Numbered from the stretch's first letter, positions 18,939 through 28,008 are shown. The stretch is DNA of 64,000 bases from Fontibacillus panacisegetis (GCF_900102215.1 NZ_FNBG01000020.1:1-64000), one strand, 5' to 3'. The notes: a model not told the origin generated them from the letters alone. Made by a program: numbers and translations.

Positions 18939-19727
18939 ATGGATAGACTTATCTTCCTTGGTACGGGTGATGCGATGGGAGTGCCAAGAGTATATTGTGA
19001 TTGTGAAGTGTGCACTGAGGCCAGAACTACTGGGGTAAATCGAAGATTTCGTTCTTCTGTTGCTGTGGAAGGTGATAACGGAAGCTTTTTCATTGATTGC
19101 GGACCGGATTTCGTAACGATGATGGAGAGCAGGGGACAGCGGTTTATTGAACGTATTCTAGTTACTCATGCGCATTTTGATCATATTGGGGGATTGCCGG
19201 AGTGGGCGGATGCTTGCAGATGGATGAATAAAAAAGGTCAGCTCTATGCACCTCAAGAGGTACTGGATGTTATATTAAAGCAATATCCTTGGTTGGACCG
19301 AAATCTGAATTTGCATGCAGTTGACCATGGGGTTATTTTAGCAGGTTGGGATATTACGGGCTGGAAGGTGTTTCACGGGAAGAACGGTTATTCTTATGCT
19401 TATCGACTCGAAAAAAACGGCTATGTCTGGGTGTATTGCTCTGATGCCATTGCTCTGCCGCCGGAGCAAAAACTGCCACTTTACGAATTGGATTTACTTG
19501 TGCTTGGAACAAGCTTTTATCATGAAGAGGCCGAGTTCAGCACTCGTTCTGTGTACGATGTAACGGAGGCGCTGGAACTGATTTCGGAGGTCGGGCCGAA
19601 ACAAAGTATTTTTACTCACATGTCGCATGATATTGATTTGAGACGTAAATATAATCTTCCAGATCGTGTAGAGTTTGCGGAGACAGGGTTGGAGAGATGG
19701 GTAGGAGGGAAAATATCCCTGATGTAG
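18939..19727 (+). CDS. PhnP-like metallo-beta-lactamase-fold hydrolase
   Basis: The 262 aa protein has the metal-binding motif THAHFDHIGG (about residues 66-75), an N-terminal FLGTGDAMGVP and a CxCxxC-like DCEVCTEAR segment typical of PhnP-type phosphodiesterases (structural zinc), a second-site Asp in YCSDAIAL, and late His in FTHMSHDID. PhnP cleaves cyclic ribose phosphodiesters; relatives act on other cyclic phosphates, so the substrate is open. It has its own gap on both sides and is probably monocistronic. There is no phosphonate operon nearby. Confidence 0.88.
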   Translation: MDRLIFLGTGDAMGVPRVYCDCEVCTEARTTGVNRRFRSSVAVEGDNGSFFIDCGPDFVTMMESRGQRFIERILVTHAHFDHIGGLPEWADACRWMNKKGQLYAPQEVLDVILKQYPWLDRNLNLHAVDHGVILAGWDITGWKVFHGKNGYSYAYRLEKNGYVWVYCSDAIALPPEQKLPLYELDLLVLGTSFYHEEAEFSTRSVYDVTEALELISEVGPKQSIFTHMSHDIDLRRKYNLPDRVEFAETGLERWVGGKISLM

Positions 19728-19772
19728 ATGGAAACATTGAAACCAATCAAATGGAGTTCGGGATTGATGAGG

Positions 19773-20010
19773 TATAACGGAAATAACGTCCCTTATTTTT
19801 CGAGAATATAGTGATTAATGGAAAATAGAGGAAGTTATTTCTCCTATTCCTACCGAAACTGCTCCAAAAAGCAGAAAAATAGTCGATAGTACCAAAATAG
19901 CGGAAAACACTTCCTTTATTTTTCGAGAATGCAGTAATTATTAGGGAATAAGGGAAATGTTCTCCCTTATTCCTGCCGAAACTTGTTCAAAAGTCGAAAA
20001 TTCAGCTGAT
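19773..20010. repeat. Two tandem copies of a repeat of about 120 bp
   Basis: This fills the gap between genes ending at 19727 and 20045; no gene is supported. Copy 1 (about 19773-19893) and copy 2 (about 19894-20010) share in the same order: a GGAAA-A-AC-TTC/CC start, CTTTATTTTTCGAGAATRYAGTRATTA, GGRAATARRGG, a TTATTTCTCC or TGTTCTCCC block, TATTCCTRCCGAAACT, and a CAAAAGTCGA-like end. Each copy contains a weak inverted repeat around GGGAATAAGGG...CCCTTATTCC, so it may fold. Confidence 0.65.
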
Positions 20011-20044
20011 GAATCAAACCTCTAGCGATATCCCCATAAGTATA

Positions 20045-20842
20045 CTATTCACCGAGAACGAATTTATCGATAACTTGCTTCACTCCATCTTCATTGTTGC
20101 TTGCTGTAATGTAATCAGCAATTTCTTTCAGTGCAGGGATAGCGTTACCCATAGCGACGCCAAGGCCAGCGGCTTCAAGCATTTCATGGTCATTCCAGGA
20201 ATCACCGATGGCGATGGTTTGTGACAATTCACAGCCGAAATGTGCTGAGAGGAATTTAAGAGCATGCCCTTTAGTTCCTTCTTTATGCATGATTTCAAGA
20301 AAATGCGGCTTGGATTTCGTGATATGTACCTCTTCTCCTAGAAGCTCACGTAGTACAGGTGTAATCTCATCCAAGTAGTCCGGATCATCAATGATGAGCA
20401 TTTTAGGTGTCGGTTGAACTACAACCTTTATGAAATCAGGTTCAATATAATATTTTGTACCGTTTAGATTCGTATAGTCGATAAGTTTTTGGTTCTCTTC
20501 ACGAGCGTAAAGCTTATCATCAATGTAGGTTTGCAGGTGTAAATTGTTCTCAAGGCAATAATCAAACAGCTTGGTAGCCGCATCGATTGGCAAATATCGT
20601 TCAAAAAGCACTTCTTCATCCAGCAGGTTCTTAATAAGTGCTCCTTGATAAGTAATGATAGGCACGTTCAGACCTGTCTGACGAGCCAGCTTATAGGCTC
20701 CGGCATATGCTCTTCCTGTGGCAAGTGTAACAATGACTCCTTGTGCGACGGCTTGTTCCAGAGCTTGTTGGGTAGCAGGTGTTACTTCCTTGTCGTCATT
20801 AATTAGTGTGTCGTCGATGTCGATAGCGATTAATTTGTACAT
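20045..20842 (-). CDS. Cof-type HAD-family phosphatase
   Basis: The 265 aa protein has HAD motif I DIDDTLIND (about 8-16), motif II TGRAYAG, motif III Lys in the THGHALKFL-like KGTKGHALK stretch, and motif IV GDSWNDHEML (about 212). A C2 cap between motifs II and III places it in the Cof/YidA subfamily, which dephosphorylates sugar phosphates and similar small molecules. The start has AAAGGAGAAG upstream on the minus strand. The substrate cannot be predicted. Confidence 0.93.
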   Translation of the reverse strand: MYKLIAIDIDDTLINDDKEVTPATQQALEQAVAQGVIVTLATGRAYAGAYKLARQTGLNVPIITYQGALIKNLLDEEVLFERYLPIDAATKLFDYCLENNLHLQTYIDDKLYAREENQKLIDYTNLNGTKYYIEPDFIKVVVQPTPKMLIIDDPDYLDEITPVLRELLGEEVHITKSKPHFLEIMHKEGTKGHALKFLSAHFGCELSQTIAIGDSWNDHEMLEAAGLGVAMGNAIPALKEIADYITASNNEDGVKQVIDKFVLGE

Positions 20843-20903
20843 AAGTCTTCTCCTTTGTAAGAACGAATCCCGGTTCCGTTCATCTCTCTAGGCTTGGTTA
20901 TTT

Positions 20904-21812
20904 CTATTGTACCTTACCGCTTGAAGATTTCAATTCCGTAAGGATCATTCCCACAAAAATACATACGCATCCTATCACAGCATAATAAGTAAGAGATTCA
21001 CCACCGAAAAATACACCAGTTAGTGCAGCAAATACCGGTTCCATGGCAAAAATGACAGCTACACGGGCAGGGCTGGTGAATTTTTGACATTCCGTTTGAA
21101 TCCAGAATGCAAGAGCGCTAGTGGGGCCTATCGATACGAGCAAAGCGATAATAACTTCCGGTTTCATTATGCTCTCTACCGTATTTTGAAACTGATGATA
21201 CAGGCTCTCTTCAAACCAGAATGAACTGACCAGACTTAAAATGCCTACTACAGCCATCTGCATTGCAGCTAGAGGAAGAGTCGGATACTTAGGGGCAAAT
21301 ATTCCAGTATAGGCGACATGCAACGCAAAAGCGATGGCACATAGAAGAATCAGGGCATCACCGTGATTCATAGAATAGGACGTGCCGGCAAAAGCTAGTA
21401 AATAGAGACCTATGGCAGCTAGCAGAGCACTTAACCAGGTGTGCCATGTAATTTTGTGTTTTAGTAATAACAAAGATATGAATGGCACAAAAACGACGGA
21501 TAATCCGGTAATAAAGCCTGTATTCGAAGTGCTGGTATAGAGTAGTCCTATCGTCTGGAAGGCGTACCCCAGAAATAAAAAAAAGCCGAGCAGACTCGCA
21601 TGGAGCATAAGAGTCCAGGACATTTTCCGCCAGTCGCTGCGGTAGAACAGCGAAATAATGATGGTCAGCAGCAATGCGGCGCCAATAAAACGGATACCGT
21701 TAAAAGCAAGGGGTGGCAGAACTCTAACCGCTTGTTGAACGATCAGAAAGGTGCAGCCCCACATCATCGCTACCAGTAAAAGTCCCAGGTCGGCAAGACG
21801 GGAGCGGTTCAA
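20904..21812 (-). CDS. EamA/DMT-family membrane transporter
   Basis: The product is about 302 aa with ten hydrophobic segments in two EamA repeats. The repeats begin near LADLGLLLVAMMWGCTFL and near GDALILLCAIAFALHVAYTG, and the end carries the familiar AVIFAMEPVFAALTG..F.GE motif. Such proteins export amino acids or metabolites; the substrate is unknown. A TTG at 21812 with AAAGGA nine bases upstream gives the best start; ATGs at 21821 and 21830 are alternatives, and a much longer open frame reaches 21896. Confidence 0.88.
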   Translation of the reverse strand: MNRSRLADLGLLLVAMMWGCTFLIVQQAVRVLPPLAFNGIRFIGAALLLTIIISLFYRSDWRKMSWTLMLHASLLGFFLFLGYAFQTIGLLYTSTSNTGFITGLSVVFVPFISLLLLKHKITWHTWLSALLAAIGLYLLAFAGTSYSMNHGDALILLCAIAFALHVAYTGIFAPKYPTLPLAAMQMAVVGILSLVSSFWFEESLYHQFQNTVESIMKPEVIIALLVSIGPTSALAFWIQTECQKFTSPARVAVIFAMEPVFAALTGVFFGGESLTYYAVIGCVCIFVGMILTELKSSSGKVQ

Positions 21813-22276
21813 GTAGGTCATTCCTTTCATGAGACAATTGATCAAATTGTAACTTAAATAGATGGTCGAGACAAGAATCGATAAAGTAATACACATGTAA
21901 AATATGAAGGGGCTGTCCCAAAAGTAGGTTTATTGTCAAAACTAAAAAAAGCCGTGCAAGGAAGACGATCCCTGCACCGCTTGACCCCGCCACATGCTAT
22001 GACCGTATCTCATGTGTAATAGTGTCATGATGCGGAATTACTGAAATTCCTGCAAATGTGCAGGCTTTCTCTAAGGATTCTCTTCAAACCAGTCTATTCT
22101 GAACCATATTCCTGCATTTTTGCAGGCTTCTGTTCATCCTTTCATGGCTACTTTTAAAAAAACTGTATTTTTACATTCTTTTCCTGATATTTTGCCTTTC
22201 CACTGCAAAAAAAAGAAGTGTCCCTCAAAGTTATCTTAGATAACTTTGGGGACACCTCCCGGGAGGGAATGTCTGG
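21813..22276. repeat. Gap with an IS-end-like sequence and array C of the TGCA dyad repeat
   Basis: No gene is supported. At 21909-21930 GGGGCTGTCCCAAAAGTAGG resembles the tip of an IS1182-type element, but no partner repeat or transposase frame follows. Dyad units lie at about 22046 (ATTCCTGCAAATGTGCAGG), 22108 (ATTCCTGCATTTTTGCAGG) and a decayed unit at about 22160, at 50-60 bp spacing. The last part is the minus-strand terminator listed separately. Confidence 0.6.
22207..22255 (-). terminator. Terminator of the small basic-protein gene
   Basis: GTGTCCC-T-CAAAGTTATC pairs with GATAACTTTG-GGGACAC. On the minus strand the hairpin is followed by a run of eight T within TTCTTTTTTTTGC. Confidence 0.9.
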
Positions 22277-22483
22277 TTAAGCCAAATCGATATCCTTAAT
22301 ATCAATAAAAGGTATTCTAATCCGAATAAAAACATTTCTTCTTCTAACACGAATAATGATGAAGTTCCTTCTTACTATGACTAACCGGCCAGTAAACACA
22401 CGTCCGTCACACAGCACGACGACAACACGTCTGTTCAGAAACAGTCTGGCTTGACGACGCAACCTAATGATTTTACCGTCCAT
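22277..22483 (-). CDS. Small arginine-rich hypothetical protein (Sm-like fold suspected)
   Basis: The 68 aa protein is very basic, with alternating hydrophobic beta-like strands and Arg clusters (VVVVLCDGRVFTGRLV, FIIIRVRRRNVFIRIR). The D-GR-FTGRLV pattern recalls Sm/DUF2642-like small barrels found among sporulation-associated proteins of Bacillales, but I cannot name a family with confidence. The ATG has GAGGTG 11 bases upstream and the gene has its own strong terminator, so it is a real transcription unit. Confidence 0.7.
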   Translation of the reverse strand: MDGKIIRLRRQARLFLNRRVVVVLCDGRVFTGRLVIVRRNFIIIRVRRRNVFIRIRIPFIDIKDIDLA

Positions 22484-22605
22484 AGAGCTTCACTCACCTC
22501 TTTTCTCATGGATAAGATATCCTATGAAAGTTCCATGAGATTTGTATAGATACGAGGTGAGCAGGCGCTATAATGTGCTAATTTGCTAGAGTTCAGTAAT
22601 TGTAT

Positions 22606-23610
22606 TTATTCTTCCAAAAATACGAGACCGATAAAATCGTCGAATTCCAGATTGCCGAAGTAATGTTTTACGTCAATGCCGGCTAGTGCTTCCCGAACGG
22701 CCTCATCTTCGTAACGAACTCCACGCAGCTTGTCCTCGATGTCAGTTACATCACCAACTCCAAAGAAGTCGCCATAAATTTTGATTTCGCGAATATGTCC
22801 ATCCTTGATATCCATACGCAGATCAATGATCCCGACAGGGAATTTCTTAGTATGCTTTACGTTGCATTCTGGAGACAGACCATAATTCCAATCCCAGTTC
22901 TTATATCGGGAATTGGAGATCTCATGGATTTTGACCCAATCTTCGTCCGTTAGCTTGTATTGAGGAACAGCTTCAGGGTCCATACCGAAAATATGTCTAA
23001 GCAGCTCGGAACGGAATTCCTCAATCGTCATTTTGTGATCCATGAAGTCAATAATGTTGGCGACCCGACTGCGTACGGATTTGGTGCTTTTGGATTTGAA
23101 TTTTTCGGGGTTTGCATGCAGTGAGGCTTGTACATGATCCAAATTCAGATTAAACATCAAAGTGCCATGGCTGAACATCCGACCACGGGTAGCAAATTGA
23201 GCGTTCCCTGAAATTTTCTGTTCTCCGACCTGAAGATCGTTGCGTCCGGTTAATTCAGCATTCACACCTAACGATTTGAGGGCCTCCACAACAGGTTCGG
23301 TAAATTTGCGAAAATTATGAAAGGATTGACCATCATCCTTGGTAATGAAGCTGAAATTAAGGTTGCCAAGATCATGGTAAACTGCACCGCCACCGGAGAG
23401 ACGTCTAACGATTTGCACTCCATTTTCCTTACAGTATTCATTATTGATTTCTTCAATCGTATTTTGATGCTTCCCGATAATGATGGACGGGGCATTGATG
23501 TAGAACAACAAGTAGCTGTCATCCTCCAGAGGAAGATGTCTGAGCGCATACTCTTCAATAGCCAGGTTGACTGAAGCATCGGTGATTCCTTGATTGTCGA
23601 TAAATTGCAT
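22606..23610 (-). CDS. lplJ: Lipoate-protein ligase (LplJ-like)
   Basis: The 334 aa protein has the ligase core RRLSGGGAVYHDLGNLNFSF (about 69-88), the catalytic Lys in EQKISGNAQ (about 131-139), and the C-terminal accessory domain typical of LplA/LplJ. It attaches free lipoate via lipoyl-AMP to the E2 and GcvH proteins. ATG 23610 (MQFIDNQG) is chosen because GGAGG lies eight bases upstream; a longer open frame runs to 23688 without support. It is monocistronic and divergent from the cobD gene at 23806. Confidence 0.93.
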   Translation of the reverse strand: MQFIDNQGITDASVNLAIEEYALRHLPLEDDSYLLFYINAPSIIIGKHQNTIEEINNEYCKENGVQIVRRLSGGGAVYHDLGNLNFSFITKDDGQSFHNFRKFTEPVVEALKSLGVNAELTGRNDLQVGEQKISGNAQFATRGRMFSHGTLMFNLNLDHVQASLHANPEKFKSKSTKSVRSRVANIIDFMDHKMTIEEFRSELLRHIFGMDPEAVPQYKLTDEDWVKIHEISNSRYKNWDWNYGLSPECNVKHTKKFPVGIIDLRMDIKDGHIREIKIYGDFFGVGDVTDIEDKLRGVRYEDEAVREALAGIDVKHYFGNLEFDDFIGLVFLEE

Positions 23611-23805
23611 GACTGTGGCCTCCATTACTCTTGGGATCTTGCCATAGAGTGAGTATATTTCAGTGCGTATATTCCTATTGTAAACCAATTATTTATGAAA
23701 CCAAAGAGAGTGACGATTTTTATGGAATTGACGGACTTTGAAGATTGACTCCATAATGGGAGAATGAGAATGAACCGGAAATGAACAATGAAATGAGGAG
23801 AGCAT

Positions 23806-24900
23806 ATGCTGCTGGAAGTATACGGACATGGCGGGGATGTGAAAACAGCTTCTGCCCGTTTTGGCGTCGCTGCAGAGGAGTTTACCGATTTAAGTGCCAA
23901 TATTAATCCGCTTGGTCCGCCGCCGGGACTGCTGAACAAGCTGAGAGAGGCGATGCCAGATATAGTACGATATCCTGATCCAGGCCATAGAGCACTGCTG
24001 TCACAGTTAGGTGAGCTGCTTCAGGTTGGGGAGGACTGCTTTGTCATCGGCAATGGTGCGGCGGAAAATATGGCGCTTGCCCTGCTGGCGTTAAACCCTG
24101 AAAGGGTTGGGATTATAGAGCCATGTTTTTCTGAATACGAGACGTTATCCAGGCAGTTTGGAGCGAGGGTCAATTCTGTGCTTGGTAGTGCACAAAGTAA
24201 TTTTCATGCTGACCCGGATGATATTGTTGGGCTAATCCGTGATAATGATTTAGTGTTCATTGGGCAGCCGAATAATCCTAACGGTATTCAATACGGCTGG
24301 AATGAGCTTCGGCGGTTTGCAGATGCTGCGGAGAGCTATAGTACGTATTTGGTTGTGGATGAAGCATTTATAGATTTTATTCCTGAGAAGGATAGGATAT
24401 CGCTTCTGGGAGAATTGCATCATTATCCCCGGGTTATTTTGATCCGCTCGATGACCAAATTTTATGCGATTCCAGGCCTTCGGCTGGGGTATGCGATAGC
24501 TCATCCAGATTTGGCTGCAGCAATGCGGGGGAAGCAGGTAACGTGGAGTGTAAATTTATTGGCTCTGTTGGCTGGGGAGTTTTGTTTGCAAGCAGGAAAA
24601 GAGTACGAGGATGAGACGATAACATTAATTACGAAGCAGCGACAATTGCTGCGGGAAGGCTTAGCGGGTCTGGGCTGTGAGACATGGCCGGGGGAAGCTA
24701 ATTTCCTGTTAGTACGACTGCCTGAGGGATGGACAGCACTGAAAATGCAGGAAGAACTAGGGGCGAAGGGGATTTTAGTGCGAAGCTGTGCTATGTATAA
24801 CGGGCTTGGCGAACGGGATATACGGGTAGCGGTAAAGGACCAGTTGTGCTGTGATAAGCTGCTGCAAGCGATGCGAAAGGTTCTAGAGACAGAGGAATAA
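23806..24900 (+). CDS. cobD: L-threonine-O-3-phosphate decarboxylase CobD-like
   Basis: The 364 aa class I aminotransferase-fold protein starts YGHGGDV, which with DLSANINPLGPP (about 28-39) is diagnostic of CobD rather than HisC. The PLP region shows NPNGIQYGW, VVDEAFIDF and the Lys in RSMTKFYAIPGLRLGY. CobD makes (R)-1-aminopropan-2-yl phosphate for the cobalamin aminopropanol arm. It heads a four-gene run with cbiZ, cbiB and a cobC-like phosphatase. No riboswitch is visible upstream, only GAGGAGAG near the start. Confidence 0.92.
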   Translation: MLLEVYGHGGDVKTASARFGVAAEEFTDLSANINPLGPPPGLLNKLREAMPDIVRYPDPGHRALLSQLGELLQVGEDCFVIGNGAAENMALALLALNPERVGIIEPCFSEYETLSRQFGARVNSVLGSAQSNFHADPDDIVGLIRDNDLVFIGQPNNPNGIQYGWNELRRFADAAESYSTYLVVDEAFIDFIPEKDRISLLGELHHYPRVILIRSMTKFYAIPGLRLGYAIAHPDLAAAMRGKQVTWSVNLLALLAGEFCLQAGKEYEDETITLITKQRQLLREGLAGLGCETWPGEANFLLVRLPEGWTALKMQEELGAKGILVRSCAMYNGLGERDIRVAVKDQLCCDKLLQAMRKVLETEE

Positions 24901-24945
24901 CAAGATTTAGTCAATAAAGTTGGCTAAGGCAAGGGGGAATACGGG

Positions 24946-25674
24946 ATGACGACGCCCTTTTTAACGACAGGAGAAAGCGGCATATATGAATCGGATGTAA
25001 TATCGGGTCTCCGGTTGATTCGCGGTGAGCGACATTTGCTGCTGGAGTCACCGGAAAGCATGGATGGTCTCGGAAGTGCCGTTTTTGGCGGGGGGATGGT
25101 TCGGCTGAAGCGGATGGTTAACATTTATGTTGACCGTTTTTATAGCTGTGAAAATCCTGTAAGGGATATCGGTCTATTGCTTGAACAGTGGGGTTATCCT
25201 GTGACGGAGGCTGCGGGGCTTCTGACAGCTGTGCAATTGCGTCATGTATCTGTCCAGGAGGTGCGGAATGATGAATTTGCAATTATGTGCTGTGCAACTG
25301 CCGGGGTATCTAATGGAGCGCGGGCAGGTGTCGAGAGAACGACATTTCCTGCATCATGGACGCCTGGAACGATCAATATCATGTTGGTTATTGACGGGAA
25401 AATGACGTCGGCGGCGATGGTCAACGCCGTCATTACGGCGACTGAGGCGAAGGCGGCCGCGCTGTCTGATCTCGGCGTGCTGGATGCCGAGAATGGTCTT
25501 GTGGCCACAGGCACGACGACCGATTCGGTCGTGCTGGGTGTGACCCAGCGTGCCGGCTGGGAGCTGGTTCACAGCTACGCGGGCACCGCGACGGATATAG
25601 GCGGCGCGATTGGCCGCCTGGTGTATGCCGCCGTGAAGGAATCGCTGACCGCGGCAGCGGGTGAGCGCGGGTGA
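24946..25674 (+). CDS. cbiZ: Adenosylcobinamide amidohydrolase CbiZ
   Basis: The 242 aa protein has the CbiZ features: the central MCCATAGVSNGARAG stretch (about 108-122), GTINIMLVIDGKMTSAAMVNAVITATEAKAAAL (about 144-176) and the late GTTTDSVVLG with TDIGGAIGRLV. CbiZ hydrolyses adenosylcobinamide (or pseudo-cobalamins) to adenosylcobyric acid so that it can be rebuilt with the cell's own lower ligand. It sits between cobD and cbiB, the two genes that act next in that salvage route. The second half of the gene becomes markedly GC-rich. Confidence 0.9.
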   Translation: MTTPFLTTGESGIYESDVISGLRLIRGERHLLLESPESMDGLGSAVFGGGMVRLKRMVNIYVDRFYSCENPVRDIGLLLEQWGYPVTEAAGLLTAVQLRHVSVQEVRNDEFAIMCCATAGVSNGARAGVERTTFPASWTPGTINIMLVIDGKMTSAAMVNAVITATEAKAAALSDLGVLDAENGLVATGTTTDSVVLGVTQRAGWELVHSYAGTATDIGGAIGRLVYAAVKESLTAAAGERG

Positions 25675-26627
25675 CGGCGGCGTGGTGGATTTTGCCGGTC
25701 GCGTATTTGCTCGACCGGCTGCTTGGCGATCCGCGCTGGCTTCCTCATCCCGTGATCGGGATGGGGAAGGCGATTAGCGCGATCGAGGCGGCGGTGCGCC
25801 GCCTGTTCAAGCCCGGCGGCTATCGCGCCGCAGGGCTGCTGCTGCCGCTGCTCGTCGCGGGCGGCAGCTTTGTTTTGACCTGGGCAACGCTGCTGCTGCT
25901 GGCCCAGGTCAGCCCGTGGCTCGCGGCCGCTGCGGAGGCCGCGCTGATCTGGACGACGATCGCCGCCAAAGGGCTGCGGGACGCCGGGATGGAGGTATGC
26001 GGCCATTTGCGCCGCAATGATCTGCCAGCAGCCCGCCGCTCGCTCGGGATGATCGTCGGCAGAGATACCGACGCCCTGGCACAGCCGGAGATTGTGCGGG
26101 GCACGGTTGAGACCGTCGCCGAAAATATCGTGGACGCGGTAGTGTCACCGCTTTTCTATGCATTAATCGGCGGTGCTCCGCTAGCGATGGCCTATCGTGC
26201 GATCAACACGCTGGATTCGATGGTCGGCTACAAGAACGACAAATACATTAACCTCGGATGGGCTTCTGCGCGTCTGGATGATATCGCTAATTTTATTCCT
26301 GCTCGTCTCACCGCTCTTATGCTGGTGGCTGCTTCATGGTGTATAAGGCTGGATGCCAGGGGAGCACTGCGCATCGTACGGCGCGACGCTTCTTCACATC
26401 CCAGCCCGAACAGCGGTTATCCTGAGAGTGCGGTGGCCGGGGCCTTAGGCATTCGCCTCGGTGGACATAACAGCTACCACGGCGTGATGTCGTTTCGTGC
26501 ATATATGGGGGACAACAATCGAGAAATGGAAGCCGAAGATATTCCTCGTACGGCAAGGCTGATGTTCCTCGTTTCAAGCTCGTTTGTGGTGCTTGCTACT
26601 ATCGTATGGATCTTGTTCAGCATATAG
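25671..26627 (+). CDS. cbiB: Adenosylcobinamide-phosphate synthase CbiB
   Basis: The 318 aa membrane protein begins YLLDRLLGDPRWLPHPVIGMGK, the CbiB signature, with several hydrophobic helices and ETVAENIVDAVVSPLFYALIGG (about 145-166) and TLDSMVGYKNDKY (about 182). It attaches aminopropanol phosphate to adenosylcobyric acid. The GTG start overlaps the cbiZ stop (GTGA). The first two thirds are strikingly GC-rich compared with flanking DNA, continuing from cbiZ. Confidence 0.93.
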   Translation: MTAAWWILPVAYLLDRLLGDPRWLPHPVIGMGKAISAIEAAVRRLFKPGGYRAAGLLLPLLVAGGSFVLTWATLLLLAQVSPWLAAAAEAALIWTTIAAKGLRDAGMEVCGHLRRNDLPAARRSLGMIVGRDTDALAQPEIVRGTVETVAENIVDAVVSPLFYALIGGAPLAMAYRAINTLDSMVGYKNDKYINLGWASARLDDIANFIPARLTALMLVAASWCIRLDARGALRIVRRDASSHPSPNSGYPESAVAGALGIRLGGHNSYHGVMSFRAYMGDNNREMEAEDIPRTARLMFLVSSSFVVLATIVWILFSI

Positions 26628-26657
26628 ATGGAGACTGACGATCAGGAGGAAAATGAC

Positions 26658-27224
26658 ATGGAGTGGTGGCTGATTCGACATGGGTTAACCTCATGGAATG
26701 CAGATCGAAGATATCAGGGACATAGTGATGTGGAACTGTTACCGAATGAAAAACATGGCTTGGAAGCTTTGTCCAGAAAACTGAAGGGAGTCCCTTTTTC
26801 AGCGATCTATTGCAGTGACTTGCTGCGCTGCCGCCAGACCTTAAAATATGTTTTTCCTGATCTGGACACTAAAGGAGTCCATTACGACAGCAGGCTGCGT
26901 GAAATGAACTTTGGTGAATGGGAAGGTAAAACGTACGATATGCTCAAAGGCATCCCTCTTTACTGTTCATGGATTGATCAGCCCAAGTGTTATACACCTC
27001 CTGGAGGCGAATCCTGGCAACAATTCGAAGGTCGGGTCAACGAAATTTATTGCGAGCTTCGGGACATTTCGCTGAATTCGAACGATCCTGTGCTTATCGT
27101 TACACATGGAGGAGTCATCTCCATGATTACTACCTTTATGAATTCTGGATCAAATTTTTGGGAAGCTGCCAGAGTTGAGCCGGGTGAGGTGATGAAGGTA
27201 ACAGCTCCTGCAATTTCGCGGTGA
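26658..27224 (+). CDS. cobC: Histidine phosphatase, probably alpha-ribazole phosphatase (CobC-like)
   Basis: The 188 aa protein has the phosphoglycerate-mutase catalytic RHG motif at LIRHGLTSWN (about 5-14), YCSDLLRCRQT, the Glu/Arg of LREMNFGEWEGK and the second His in VTHGGVI (about 144). Position at the end of cobD-cbiZ-cbiB supports alpha-ribazole-5'-phosphate phosphatase (CobC), the step that makes the lower ligand. Sequence alone cannot exclude a different small-phosphate ester. The start follows AGGAGGAAAATGAC. Confidence 0.82.
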   Translation: MEWWLIRHGLTSWNADRRYQGHSDVELLPNEKHGLEALSRKLKGVPFSAIYCSDLLRCRQTLKYVFPDLDTKGVHYDSRLREMNFGEWEGKTYDMLKGIPLYCSWIDQPKCYTPPGGESWQQFEGRVNEIYCELRDISLNSNDPVLIVTHGGVISMITTFMNSGSNFWEAARVEPGEVMKVTAPAISR

Positions 27225-27230
27225 GGAATA

Positions 27231-27275
27231 TTAACCCCATAATTCATACTTGACAGGTAAGAATTATGGGGTTAA
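27231..27275. repeat. Perfect 15-bp inverted repeat after cobC
   Basis: TTAACCCCATAATTC (27231-27245) is exactly complementary to GAATTATGGGGTTAA (27261-27275) with a 15-base spacer. No T-run follows. It may be a factor-dependent terminator, an RNA processing site, or a regulator site about 200 bases upstream of the marR gene. Confidence 0.7.
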
Positions 27276-27476
27276 TATAGTGAAAAATAACTTACCACTC
27301 ATTTTCTTAGTTCTAAGAGAAAATGACATAATGCGGCCGATTGGACCACCAAAGGCTCCTGAAGACTTTCCTTATGGGAAAGACTACGGGAGCTTTTTGT
27401 CGTTGGCTGGAAATATGTTGGACGTAATATTTGGGGGTGTAGAGCTATCGTAAACAGCAATGTATGTTGGAATGAG

Positions 27477-27983
27477 TTGGAAGAGGCCGACTGGCTATTT
27501 CGAAAAATGGTCAGAAGATTTGTTAAAGAAAGAGATAAGGTTGACGTTGAAGGAGTAAGCTTGCCAGCTCTTATGGTGTTGAACAAGTTAATCAGAGATG
27601 GTTCGCAGCGACTTGGAGATTTGGGAGAGGAATTGGATTTCACATCCGGAGCTGTTACTGGGCTATGTGACAAGCTGGAAAGTAAGGGACTTGCAAAGAG
27701 AGTCCGTATGGAGCATGACCGTAGAGCAATATGGCTGGACATTACAGAACAGGGCAGATGCTTGATGGATCGACATAGAAATGTTGGAACCCGTTCGATA
27801 ACAACATTATTTGAGGGAATGACCTCTGAGCAGTTGAAGGAGTTTATCCAATTTTCTACTCAAATTGTTAACAATCTGGACCGATATGCTGCAACGCTTA
27901 ACAGGCTTGCTCAAGATAATGAGCATAATGCATGTGTAACTGATGTAAGAAATGCAAAAACCAGTCGATTTTTATCATATTAA
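27477..27983 (+). CDS. MarR-family transcriptional regulator
   Basis: The product is about 168 aa with a winged helix: SLPALMVLNKLIRDGSQRLGDL, recognition-helix region DFTSGAVTGLCDKLESKGLAKRV (about 58-80) and wing EHDRRAIWLDITEQG. The start is uncertain; TTG 27477 is the first usual codon in the frame, with only weak purine sequence upstream, and the frame is open further upstream without ATG or GTG. It is 25 bases from the arylsulfotransferase-like gene and likely controls that operon. Confidence 0.85.
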   Translation: MEEADWLFRKMVRRFVKERDKVDVEGVSLPALMVLNKLIRDGSQRLGDLGEELDFTSGAVTGLCDKLESKGLAKRVRMEHDRRAIWLDITEQGRCLMDRHRNVGTRSITTLFEGMTSEQLKEFIQFSTQIVNNLDRYAATLNRLAQDNEHNACVTDVRNAKTSRFLSY

Positions 27984-28008
27984 TTCACAAAGATCAGGAG
28001 AGTGACGT

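Noticed and set aside
27250..27453. 67-codon open frame between cobC and the marR gene
   Set aside because: It begins inside the 15-bp inverted repeat, has no convincing binding site and no recognisable sequence.
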